Position numbers and translations under genes: made by a program. The notes under the pieces were generated by a model. The model saw only the letters and a program-made list of their open reading frames with translations. It was not told where the DNA came from and ran no database searches. A DNA stretch of 29,432 nucleotides from assembly GCA_049291395.1 (NCBI GenBank), contig JBATPJ010000043.1, positions 1 through 29,432 of the forward strand, in the 5' to 3' direction. Source of the DNA: JAPUDQ01 sp049291395. Lineage in GTDB: Bacteria > Patescibacteriota > Saccharimonadia > Saccharimonadales > Saccharimonadaceae. Below are positions 13,947 to 21,184 of this stretch, in pieces (position 1 is the stretch's first letter; each line of letters begins with the position of its first letter).

Positions 13947-15310
13947 AGCCGTTGATACTCTTCGTGAGTGTCTCGATCGACGACTACAGTATATGATCCA
14001 CCAATAGCCAGCTCGCGCTTGATAATGGCACGTTCGCCGTATCTCCGGCGGATAAGCTCGAGCTTCGACGGCTCTTTTTTCTGTGACTCAGGTGAGACTT
14101 CGGGCGTAACACGCGAAGCCTTCATTACTTTATGTGCCAAAGAATCCGGCAATGTCGTCCGACCACACCCACCAGTACCAACGCAGGTATAGTGAAGTTC
14201 TCCGTCACGAACGGTTACCTTGACATCGGTTCGCTTACAGTGCGGGCACTTCATACATTTATCGATATATTCACCGTTACGATCAAGTCCGATGCCTTGT
14301 AGCGCCAGCGCTTGCTCGGTACTTAATTGCGCTTGCGACACTAGGTTGAGACCCGTCGGACAGTCAGGATCGGAAACCGTCTCGCCATTGGCCCGCGCAT
14401 CACTGCCAGCTGCAGTAGCGTCACCTATATAATCTGGCTCACGCCCAAGTCGCTCCATGAGTTTCACAAAGTCATAATTGAGGGTTTTGTACTCCTCGGT
14501 TATTTCGTAGTGCTTGCCGTATTGTTGTTTGAGCTGGTACACCGCTTTCACATATGGATCGGTATGCTCGGGATGCCGCTCAATCAACTGAAGGGTACCG
14601 ATGATCGGCGAATCCTGGCGCCCGGCATACCACTTGCCACCGTGCTGGCGCGCTAGTGACAAATCATAGCGTTTTCGGAAGAAATCAACTGGTTCTTCGC
14701 CCCTCAGCTGGCTGCGTCGTATCCAGAAATCCATTGCTAGGATATCTTCAGGCGTTGCACTATCCGATATCCGGGCATCCTCACATACATCTACCATTGA
14801 CTGTACCCCGAGTCTATTGCCTCCATCTAGCGAGGCCGAGGTTGTGCGTACTCCACCCTCTATCGGTTCGGTGACTCGTATCATGATCTTTTGACGTTTC
14901 TTGTCGTACGCGCCAAGATCAATGCCGTCATTGACCGCATCGGGCATGATCGAAGCATGTAACAAGACGTAAGGATCATCTTCGTTGTGTTGTCGGCCAA
15001 CCCTGCGTTGTGACTGATATTGCTTCGCCTCGATATGACGACGTAGCAGTTCGATCATAAACTCAGGATGTTCGCTCACGATAAGCTCTGCCCTCTCGAT
15101 GCCCCTCGCAAATACATCAGACAGCGGCTCGCCCTGAAAATACAGCTCACCGTCAGGACCGTACATGTATTCAAACGGATTATGCATGACACCGTTGATC
15201 TGCTCGGAGACACGCGTTTTTTCATCGGTAGCAAAGCGCTCAAACATATCACGTTCATACGCTTCATAGTCGCCCCGTTGTCGCTGCTCTACCTGCTCGC
15301 GCGTCGTCAC
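13943..15310 (-). CDS. Unknown zinc-ribbon protein under cobalamin riboswitch (455 aa)
   Basis: A soluble ~455-residue protein of no family I recognise. The C-terminal third carries a clear zinc ribbon: CMKCPHCKRTDVKV ... YTCVGTGGCGRT, with CxxC-type knuckles on two strands, as in nucleic-acid- or protein-binding ribbons. A basic tail follows. The N-terminal ~330 residues are charged and mixed helix/strand, without signal peptide or membrane helix. I chose GTG 15310 as the start: it follows the terminator U tract directly, with GAGGGG of the hairpin serving as ribosome binding site. The frame open to 15361 would have to be read through that hairpin and looks unlike protein. The upstream leader is a cobalamin riboswitch (15379-15490). 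Phage- or plasmid-like origin is possible. Confidence 0.75.
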   Translation of the reverse strand: MTTREQVEQRQRGDYEAYERDMFERFATDEKTRVSEQINGVMHNPFEYMYGPDGELYFQGEPLSDVFARGIERAELIVSEHPEFMIELLRRHIEAKQYQSQRRVGRQHNEDDPYVLLHASIMPDAVNDGIDLGAYDKKRQKIMIRVTEPIEGGVRTTSASLDGGNRLGVQSMVDVCEDARISDSATPEDILAMDFWIRRSQLRGEEPVDFFRKRYDLSLARQHGGKWYAGRQDSPIIGTLQLIERHPEHTDPYVKAVYQLKQQYGKHYEITEEYKTLNYDFVKLMERLGREPDYIGDATAAGSDARANGETVSDPDCPTGLNLVSQAQLSTEQALALQGIGLDRNGEYIDKCMKCPHCKRTDVKVTVRDGELHYTCVGTGGCGRTTLPDSLAHKVMKASRVTPEVSPESQKKEPSKLELIRRRYGERAIIKRELAIGGSYTVVVDRDTHEEYQRL

Positions 15311-15341
15311 AAAAATACCCCTCTTCGAGCACGAAAAGGGG
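15311..15341 (-). terminator. Riboswitch expression-platform terminator
   Basis: The minus-strand RNA forms a 10-bp stem (one U-G pair) with loop UGCU (15318-15341), followed by a U-rich tail that touches the GTG start codon at 15310. The 3' arm also contains GAGGGG, the only Shine-Dalgarno candidate, so both transcription and translation could be switched. Confidence 0.75.
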
Positions 15342-15378
15342 CACTGAAAAATCAGCGTCACGTTTCCTGCTCGGGAAT

Positions 15379-15490
15379 CCAGCTGTTGCGATTAGCGTAT
15401 CGGACTTATCAAATACCTACCCTCATAGTTATTTGCATCACCGTTGCGGCACAGTGCAGGACTCTCACCTGCTTCCGTCTATCGCACTGG
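15379..15490 (-). promoter_or_regulatory. Cobalamin riboswitch aptamer
   Basis: On the minus strand the core at 15476-15438 has the family pattern GGAA..AGGTGAGAGTCCT..CTGTGCCGCAACGGTGA (given in parts), matching the conserved GGAA / GGTGxxAxTCC / CCGCxACxGT blocks of cobalamin riboswitches. AAGTCCGATAC (15407-15397) fits the later conserved AGTCxGAxAC block. The ends close in a helix: 15490-15481 pairs with 15392-15379 (CCAG with CTGG, TGCGAT with ATCGCA, a 4-nt bulge). A TATACT box at 15511-15516 would start the transcript near 15504. A terminator hairpin stands just before the gene. Ligand subtype (adenosyl- or aquo-/methyl-) is not decided. Confidence 0.85.
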
Positions 15491-15544
15491 GTTAGTTGTT
15501 AATATCTACTAGTATATAGGTCTATGGCTAGTGCCGCATAGAGT

Positions 15545-15568
15545 AAAAAATACACTACCAGTAGCGTA
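15545..15568 (-). terminator. Terminator after the DHA2 efflux gene
   Basis: The minus-strand RNA has a 7-bp stem with loop CUGG just after the stop codon, followed by six U (15545-15550). It separates the efflux operon from the riboswitch unit. Confidence 0.7.
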
Positions 15569-15570
15569 AT

Positions 15571-17253
15571 CTACGCTATGCCCGGTGTATCGTCGTGCCC
15601 GCCGCGAAGTGGTCGCTCGACAATCCCCGTCGCGATCAGGGTAGCCGCTAGCATGAGTGCCGCTGAGACGTAGAAGACATCACGGAGGCTATCGCTAAAC
15701 GCACTCGCGACTTTGTCGCCAAAGGCATCTTGCTGCGTCATCAACTGCGTCTTTGCTGCCGGGCGGGCTGGTGCGGGAAGATTCGCTGTCGCTGCATCAA
15801 ACCCATCATTGATCTTGTTTTTAAATGTCGTCGTATTGAGGTTGAGTGCGGTATCAGCATCAACCGAACCTAGCATCTGTGCTGCGGCTGGTTGCTGAGA
15901 CAGCATCCTGATATAGCTGTCGTTTTGTAGATTACCGAGCTGCGTCGTGATGCCACTCACGAGGATTGTGCCAAGGATGGCCGTACCAACGGTCGAACCA
16001 AGACCACGGAAAAGCTGGACTGACGCCGTCGCCGCACCAAGATCTTTTTGCGTAAATTCATTTTGCACGGCGAGGTTTAGGATCGGCATACCAGCACCAA
16101 GTCCCGCACCCGCGAAGAACATGATGATCGCTTCGTGCCAGTACGGACTGTCCGGCGTCAAAAACGATAGTGCAAAGATGGCGATCGTTGCGACACTAAA
16201 GCCCGCGATGACTAGTAACTTGTATTTTCCAGTGCGAGAGACAATTTGTCCCATAGTGATCGCTGTGCCACTGAGCCCGACGATCATCGGCAAGAGCATG
16301 AGACCAGACTGCGTCGCGTCCGCACCAAAGACTTGTTGGTTGAACTGCGTCAGATAGAGGATTGCGCCGAGAAATGCCGCGCCGAAGAGAAGTGCAACTG
16401 CCATCAATGTGCTAAACGTACGGTTACGGAAAAACCCAAGTGGGATGATCGGCTCCGAAGCATTACGCTCTGCCCAGACGAAGAGTATCGCACCGATGAT
16501 AGCGATAGCATAAAGTGCGACCTTGATCAGCAGGCCATCGACACCACTGCTGATAAGTGAGGCGAAGATCTTGTCGGTATTATCAACCGCCAGGATGAGA
16601 GCCGACAATGAAGCCGCCAAAAACCCAGCACCGAGATAGTCAATCTTCGGTTTGTGATCATGACGGATGAGCGGCATGTAGCGCGCGATGATAAAGAAGC
16701 TGACAATACCGATCGGTACATTGATCCAAAACGTCCAGCGCCAGTTCGTCATAAGACCGAGGATGTTGTGTGGGTCAGTCAAGAAACCACCGAGGAGTGG
16801 ACCGATCACCGAGCTGAGTCCAAAGACAGCACCTATCAGACCTTGCCATTTTCCGCGCTCGCGAGGGCTAAAGAGATCGCCGATGATCGTGAAGGCATTG
16901 GCCATGATGATACCGCCGCCGATGCCCTGGAAAGCGCGCGCCGCGATCAGCTGCTCGATACTCATCGAGCCACCGCTCAGCAGCGAACCGAGGACAAAGA
17001 CTGTCACACCGATCAGCAGTACCTTACGTCGTCCAAAGATATCTGACATCTTACCGGCGAGCGGCACAGTCACGGTCGTCGTCAACATGTAGGCCGTCAC
17101 GACCCAGGCAAGACTACTGAAGCTGTTGAACTCTTCGACGATTTTGCCAAGAGCGGTGGCGATAATCGTCTGGTCGAGCGCCACGAGAAACATCGCGCTC
17201 ATGACGGCGGCCATAACAATTATTTTCTGACGCTGTGAGATGTGATGAAGCAT
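15571..17253 (-). CDS. DHA2-family (EmrB/QacA-type) 14-helix efflux transporter
   Basis: A 560-residue MFS drug:proton antiporter with about 14 membrane helices. The first helix carries FLVALDQTIIATALGKI (family motif LDxTIVxxALP), helix 4-5 carries motif C-like GLSSVIGPLLGGFL, and the cytoplasmic loop carries GKMSDIFGRRKVLL. After helix 13 there is a long extracellular polar region (about residues 440-510), then a last helix. It probably exports hydrophobic compounds. The start ATG 17253 lies 2 nt after the stop of the AbrB-type gene, so the two form an operon behind an operator-like repeat, as expected for a regulated pump. A terminator follows at 15545-15568. Confidence 0.92.
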   Translation of the reverse strand: MLHHISQRQKIIVMAAVMSAMFLVALDQTIIATALGKIVEEFNSFSSLAWVVTAYMLTTTVTVPLAGKMSDIFGRRKVLLIGVTVFVLGSLLSGGSMSIEQLIAARAFQGIGGGIIMANAFTIIGDLFSPRERGKWQGLIGAVFGLSSVIGPLLGGFLTDPHNILGLMTNWRWTFWINVPIGIVSFFIIARYMPLIRHDHKPKIDYLGAGFLAASLSALILAVDNTDKIFASLISSGVDGLLIKVALYAIAIIGAILFVWAERNASEPIIPLGFFRNRTFSTLMAVALLFGAAFLGAILYLTQFNQQVFGADATQSGLMLLPMIVGLSGTAITMGQIVSRTGKYKLLVIAGFSVATIAIFALSFLTPDSPYWHEAIIMFFAGAGLGAGMPILNLAVQNEFTQKDLGAATASVQLFRGLGSTVGTAILGTILVSGITTQLGNLQNDSYIRMLSQQPAAAQMLGSVDADTALNLNTTTFKNKINDGFDAATANLPAPARPAAKTQLMTQQDAFGDKVASAFSDSLRDVFYVSAALMLAATLIATGIVERPLRGGHDDTPGIA

Positions 17254-17255
17254 AC

Positions 17256-17501
17256 CTACCCTTTTTTATTAAACTTATTTCTGAGTGCATCGACATGACT
17301 GCCCATGTGATCGATGATCGTTTGCATCGATTCCTCGGTCACAAAGCCGATAGCATGAGTCTCTGGCATATAGAGAGCGATCAGTTTGTCGCCTGCTACG
17401 ATGCCCATTTGCTCACGCACTTCTACTGGTACAACGACCTGGCCCTTCGGACCAACTGTCACTGTACCGGCGAGTTGTAGATTGTCTTTATGAAAACCCA
17501 T
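17256..17501 (-). CDS. AbrB/SpoVT-type transcription regulator
   Basis: 81 residues with an N-terminal swapped-hairpin AbrB domain: GTVTVGPKGQVVVPVEVREQMGIVAGDKLIAL, quoted here only as the landmarks GPKGQVVVP and VREQMGI. The C-terminal ~30 residues form a helix that may aid dimerisation. It is the first gene of an operon with the DHA2 pump and probably controls it. An antitoxin role (MazE-like) is unlikely, as no toxin gene follows. Upstream are two copies of TTATACAAGT 18 bp apart that may be its own binding sites. The start is ATG 17501; a clear Shine-Dalgarno was not found. Confidence 0.88.
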   Translation of the reverse strand: MGFHKDNLQLAGTVTVGPKGQVVVPVEVREQMGIVAGDKLIALYMPETHAIGFVTEESMQTIIDHMGSHVDALRNKFNKKG

Positions 17502-17510
17502 ATAGCTATA

Positions 17511-17548
17511 TGTTATACAAGTATAACTAATTATACAAGTTGTATTAT
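17511..17548 (-). promoter_or_regulatory. Operator-like repeats and promoter of the AbrB-DHA2 operon
   Basis: The 10-mer TTATACAAGT occurs at 17513-17522 and 17531-17540, 18 bp apart, each starting a palindrome (TTATACAAGTATAA, and TTATACAAGTTGTATTA with one base off). A TATAAT box on the minus strand (17530-17535) lies within the array. Part of it is inside the 3' end of the TylF-type gene. Confidence 0.6.
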
Positions 17549-18154
17549 GGCCAAACTGTGCTCAACGCGAAGACCATGCGCGCGACCAGCTAGCCACTCA
17601 TCGACGGCACGCGATGCACCAGGCAAGGCATCGCTCGCATAGTCATCAACGATGATCGTGGCGCCTGGCGTGAGCGTCGGCGTGATCAGCTCCAGTGATT
17701 GCTGGATCGAGTCATAGTAGTCGCCGTCTAGGAATGCGAAGCTGATGCGTGACGGCACAGCTGATGCATCAAGCTCCGAAAACCATGCCTTATGGATCAC
17801 CGGCAGCGCAAGACCGGCTTTCTTAAACTGCGTGATAAAATCCTTTTTGCTGACGGCCAACTCTCCTTCTTTGAACTGCATCCCGGCCGGACTCGCATCG
17901 CGTGACGTCTTGGGCGGCAAGCCGGCAAACGAGTCATAGACATGAAACTCACCCGCAAAGCTGTAGGCATCACACAGTCGACGGATAAACAGCGACGTCG
18001 TTCCGATATAACAGCCAAACTCAACGATCGAGCCGACACTACCAGCCTGCAACTGCACTTCGAGTCGTGTCAGGATGACGAGAAGCTCAGCACGATCGAC
18101 TTGGTCGGAAATAATCGGATATTTTCGAAGTAGCTGCTCAGCGATCATGGTCAC
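17531..18154 (-). CDS. TylF/MycF-type SAM-dependent methyltransferase
   Basis: 207 residues of the macrocin-O-methyltransferase (TylF) family. The SAM-binding motif is IVEFGCYIGTTSLFI (about residues 42-56). YDSFAGLPP and LDGDYYDSIQQSLE follow, the latter holding the metal-binding Asp pair region together with IIVDDY. In antibiotic makers such enzymes methylate sugar hydroxyls; here the substrate is unknown, perhaps a surface sugar, since the gene follows the PBP1A gene directly. The start is GTG 18154 (overlapping the PBP stop) or ATG 18148. Its last bases hold part of the AbrB operator. Confidence 0.82.
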   Translation of the reverse strand: MTMIAEQLLRKYPIISDQVDRAELLVILTRLEVQLQAGSVGSIVEFGCYIGTTSLFIRRLCDAYSFAGEFHVYDSFAGLPPKTSRDASPAGMQFKEGELAVSKKDFITQFKKAGLALPVIHKAWFSELDASAVPSRISFAFLDGDYYDSIQQSLELITPTLTPGATIIVDDYASDALPGASRAVDEWLAGRAHGLRVEHSLAIIQLV

Positions 18155-20475
18155 TGCGTCGGCGGCGGCACTATCGGTGTCGGATCGGTGACGGTGATAT
18201 AACAGCCATTGCTATCGACAGTCTTGCCATCGATAAGTGGCGTGCTTGGACATAGATCGATATCGTCAGCGACGCCGTCTTTGTCGGTATCGACTGTGAC
18301 AACTTTCGTACAGCCATTGGCCGTGACGGGCGTGCCAGCCGGTGTGTTTGGACACAAATCTTTGTTGTCCTTCACGCCATCGCCATCGGTATCGTTATTG
18401 GCAGTTTGTGGCTGCGTGTCCTCTTCGTCGACGCTGGGTGGTGGCGTATTAGAACCACAACTTTCAGTCGGTACCGTGCCACTTAGGAATACTTCGTTGT
18501 ATGTGTTCGTCGCATTACCTGTCGCACGGAAGCCATTACTACGGCAGATCGATGCCTCGACGATGCCACTTGGTCGGACGAATTCTTCGACATTGGTACC
18601 GTCAAGAAATGCGGTGATGGACTTACGCCATATCGGACCAGCCATCGCACTACCCCCTGAGCTCATGGCCTCATTTTCGTTGTTGCCGACCCAGACGCCA
18701 ACGACAAGACTTGGCGTATAGCCGATCGTCCAGGCATCGTGATTGTTGTCGGTGCTACCTGTTTTGACAGCAACATTACGACCGGAAATGTTGAGCGAGC
18801 TACCAAACGTCGGAGCACGTGCTGAATTGTCGGACAGTATGTTTGATATCAAGTAAGAAGCCTGTTCAGACTGCACGCGTTTGGCGACGGGGTTGTGACG
18901 ATAAACGACTTCACCGTATTTGTTTTCGATCTCCTGGATCGTTGTTGTGGTGTATTGTTGACCGCCATTTGCAAATGCAGCATAGGCGTTTGTCATCTTG
19001 AGGGGTTCCACTTCAGCTGCACCAAGTGCCAGACTAAGACCATAATCTTGATCGTGCGAGATCGTGCTGAGGCCCATACGCTGCGCTGTATCGACGGCCG
19101 AGCTGACGCCGATCTTTTCCATGACTTTTACTGCCGGGATATTGAGAGACTGCGATAGGGCGTTGCGCACACTGATGTCACCGCGATATCGATGGTCAAA
19201 GTTGTGCGGCGTGTACCCGCCAAAATCAGTCGCCTCGTCTCGCATGATCATACCTGGCGTGATCACTCGCTGGTTGAGAGCCTCAGTGAAATATATCGGT
19301 TTGAAACTTGACCCTGGCTGGCGCGGGTTAATCGCGACGTTGAATTTTCCCCACTGATCGTTGTTGTAGTCTGCACTGCCGACCAGCGCTCGGATCTCAC
19401 CGTTTTTGGGATCGATCGCGACAAGTGCTGCGTTGCGGCCACCACTTCGGGCATTGATCGCCGTCTGGTCGGCCACGTTTTTCTCAGCTGTCTTTTGCCA
19501 AGCAAGATTGAGCGTCGTTCGTACACGGTAGCCCGATCGCTCGACGGCCTCGTCACCGTATTTGTTCTCTAGTTCGGCTATCACCATCTCGACAAAATGC
19601 GGTGCGTTACCGACTGCAGATTGTTTCGGTGGTGCGTAGCTGAGTACGACGGCCAGCGCGGCAGCTTTGTCAGCCTCACTAATCTTCTTGTCTTCAACCA
19701 TCCGACGCAGGACCCGTTCTTGCTGTTTCTTAGCCTTCTCTGCATCACCACTCACTGGCGAATAGGCGCTCGGCGCTGGCAAGACGCCGATCAACATACT
19801 GGATTCGGCGAGAGTTAAATCTTTGGCGTCTTTGGCGAAATAGACATGTGCCGCTTCGTCGATACCAAACGCCCCCTCGCCGAAATACACCGAGTTGATA
19901 TACATATCGAGGATCTCGTCCTTGCTGTACTGCCGGTCGACAGCCACCGCCATCACAACTTCTTGGTATTTTCGGAAGAAATTCTTGTTGCTGGTCAGTA
20001 AAGTATTTTTGACCAACTGCTGAGTAATTGTCGAGCCACCGTAGGCCGTCGCATCATGACTCGAAAAGTTAGCGTAGAGTGCCGCTACTAGGCCTTTGAT
20101 AGAGACCCCTGAGTGTTTATAAAAATCTTTGTCTTCACTGGAGACAACCGCGTCTTTCACGGACGTCGACATCTCCGTAAGCTTGAGGCGCTTGAGCGGC
20201 TTACTTGTGCCACTGCTATAAAACACCTCGCCGTTACTATCGAGTAGCTCGATGCCGGTATTGTTGCGGTTCATCAGGCGCTCCGGGTCAGAGATATCCC
20301 GCCAGAGTAGCGCGTACGTCACCAGCGGCACGAGGATGAGAAATGCAAGGATCGGGATACCGATGACCAGCAATTTCTTTTTGAGGCTCAGCCGCCAAAA
20401 TCCTATCCAAGCTCGCCGCAGTCGGCTATTGGAGCGGTAAATATGACGAGACTTCGTGTATCGGCCTTTGCGCAT
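18151..20475 (-). CDS. Bifunctional penicillin-binding protein 1A with C-terminal TSP3 repeats
   Basis: 774 residues. A basic cytoplasmic tail is followed by a membrane helix (about 34-58). The glycosyltransferase domain has catalytic Glu114 in SSEDKDFYKHSG and the motif YGGSTITQQLVKN. The transpeptidase domain has Ser389 in SSFK (389-392), SLN at 443-445 and KTG at 571-573, all intact. It polymerises and crosslinks peptidoglycan outside the membrane. After residue 675 comes an unusual tail: two calcium-binding thrombospondin-type-3 units (DTDGDGVKDNKDLCP from 695, DTDKDGVADDIDLCP from 729), each with Cys pairs, then Pro-rich end. ATG 20475 has no Shine-Dalgarno, and a TAAAAT box lies 9 nt upstream. 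Confidence 0.93.
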   Translation of the reverse strand: MRKGRYTKSRHIYRSNSRLRRAWIGFWRLSLKKKLLVIGIPILAFLILVPLVTYALLWRDISDPERLMNRNNTGIELLDSNGEVFYSSGTSKPLKRLKLTEMSTSVKDAVVSSEDKDFYKHSGVSIKGLVAALYANFSSHDATAYGGSTITQQLVKNTLLTSNKNFFRKYQEVVMAVAVDRQYSKDEILDMYINSVYFGEGAFGIDEAAHVYFAKDAKDLTLAESSMLIGVLPAPSAYSPVSGDAEKAKKQQERVLRRMVEDKKISEADKAAALAVVLSYAPPKQSAVGNAPHFVEMVIAELENKYGDEAVERSGYRVRTTLNLAWQKTAEKNVADQTAINARSGGRNAALVAIDPKNGEIRALVGSADYNNDQWGKFNVAINPRQPGSSFKPIYFTEALNQRVITPGMIMRDEATDFGGYTPHNFDHRYRGDISVRNALSQSLNIPAVKVMEKIGVSSAVDTAQRMGLSTISHDQDYGLSLALGAAEVEPLKMTNAYAAFANGGQQYTTTTIQEIENKYGEVVYRHNPVAKRVQSEQASYLISNILSDNSARAPTFGSSLNISGRNVAVKTGSTDNNHDAWTIGYTPSLVVGVWVGNNENEAMSSGGSAMAGPIWRKSITAFLDGTNVEEFVRPSGIVEASICRSNGFRATGNATNTYNEVFLSGTVPTESCGSNTPPPSVDEEDTQPQTANNDTDGDGVKDNKDLCPNTPAGTPVTANGCTKVVTVDTDKDGVADDIDLCPSTPLIDGKTVDSNGCYITVTDPTPIVPPPTQ

Positions 20476-20511
20476 ACTTATTACATTTTACAGCACAAGC
20501 AAGGGCAGAGG

Positions 20512-21183
20512 CTACTTCGGCGCAAGTTTACCGTCGATGAGTTTAAACGTCTTGTCGGTCTTGCCTGCAATCTCGAGGTCATGAGTGACAACGATAATCG
20601 TCGTATGCTCCGTTCGTGCTAAGTTGTGCAATAGGTCGAAAACAGCACGGCCATTCTCACTATCAAGATTACCCGTCGGTTCATCAGCCAGAATAAGCTT
20701 GGGTTTATTAGCCAGCGCTCGTGCGATCGAGACGCGCTGCTGCTCACCACCCGACATCTTGCCTGGACGACGTAGCTGGCCATCGCCCGTGATGCCGACT
20801 TGATCGAGTAGCTGCTGGGCACGTTCGAGTCGCCCGGCTTTGGGTGCATGAGCAAATTCCATCGGAAGCATGACATTTTCGAGCGCTGAAAGGTTGGGCA
20901 CCAGATTATAACTCTGAAAGACAAAGCCGATTGTCGAACGACGATAGTCGATCAGTGTTCGATCACGCATTGCCGTGATGTCTTTGCCGTCGATCTCGAT
21001 ATGCCCACTCGTCGGGCTATCAAGCGCCCCAAGCAGACCAAGCAACGTGCTCTTGCCTGAGCCCGATTTGCCAATGATCGAGGCAAACTGGCCTTCTTTG
21101 ACGGCGAAGCTAACGTCGTGAATGACACTGACTTTTTGATCGCCTTGTACAAAGTCTTTGCGTAAGTTTTTGACGGTCAACAT
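20512..21183 (-). CDS. ABC transporter ATPase of the MacB/LolD type
   Basis: About 223 residues, a complete ATP-binding subunit. Walker A is GKSGSGKST, the Q-loop is VFQSYNLVPNLSALENV, the ABC signature is MSGGEQQRVSIARAL, Walker B is LILADEPTGNLDSE, and the switch His is in VVTHD. This is the LolD/MacB/FtsE-like subfamily, paired with the permease gene just before it. ATG 21183 is chosen: it lies 1 nt after the permease stop, with AGGAG inside the last permease codons at good spacing. GTG 21192 is open in frame but less likely. Together they would form a mechanotransmission-type complex acting on lipids, peptides or envelope proteins. Confidence 0.93.
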   Translation of the reverse strand: MLTVKNLRKDFVQGDQKVSVIHDVSFAVKEGQFASIIGKSGSGKSTLLGLLGALDSPTSGHIEIDGKDITAMRDRTLIDYRRSTIGFVFQSYNLVPNLSALENVMLPMEFAHAPKAGRLERAQQLLDQVGITGDGQLRRPGKMSGGEQQRVSIARALANKPKLILADEPTGNLDSENGRAVFDLLHNLARTEHTTIIVVTHDLEIAGKTDKTFKLIDGKLAPK

Positions 21184-21184
21184 A

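Noticed and set aside
13606..14007. 133-aa plus-strand ORF across the end of the antiporter
   Set aside because: Out-of-frame reading of the antiporter gene; Ser/Thr/Pro-rich composition typical of a shadow frame.
15311..15361. 17-residue N-terminal extension of the zinc-ribbon protein
   Set aside because: It would be translated through the terminator stem, and no Shine-Dalgarno precedes it; GTG 15310 with GAGGGG fits better.
15068..15502. 144-aa plus-strand ORF over the riboswitch
   Set aside because: Antisense to the riboswitch and zinc-ribbon gene; no start signal.
17256..17501. Antitoxin of a MazE-type toxin-antitoxin pair
   Set aside because: The gene directly downstream is a 14-helix efflux pump and no small toxin gene is adjacent.
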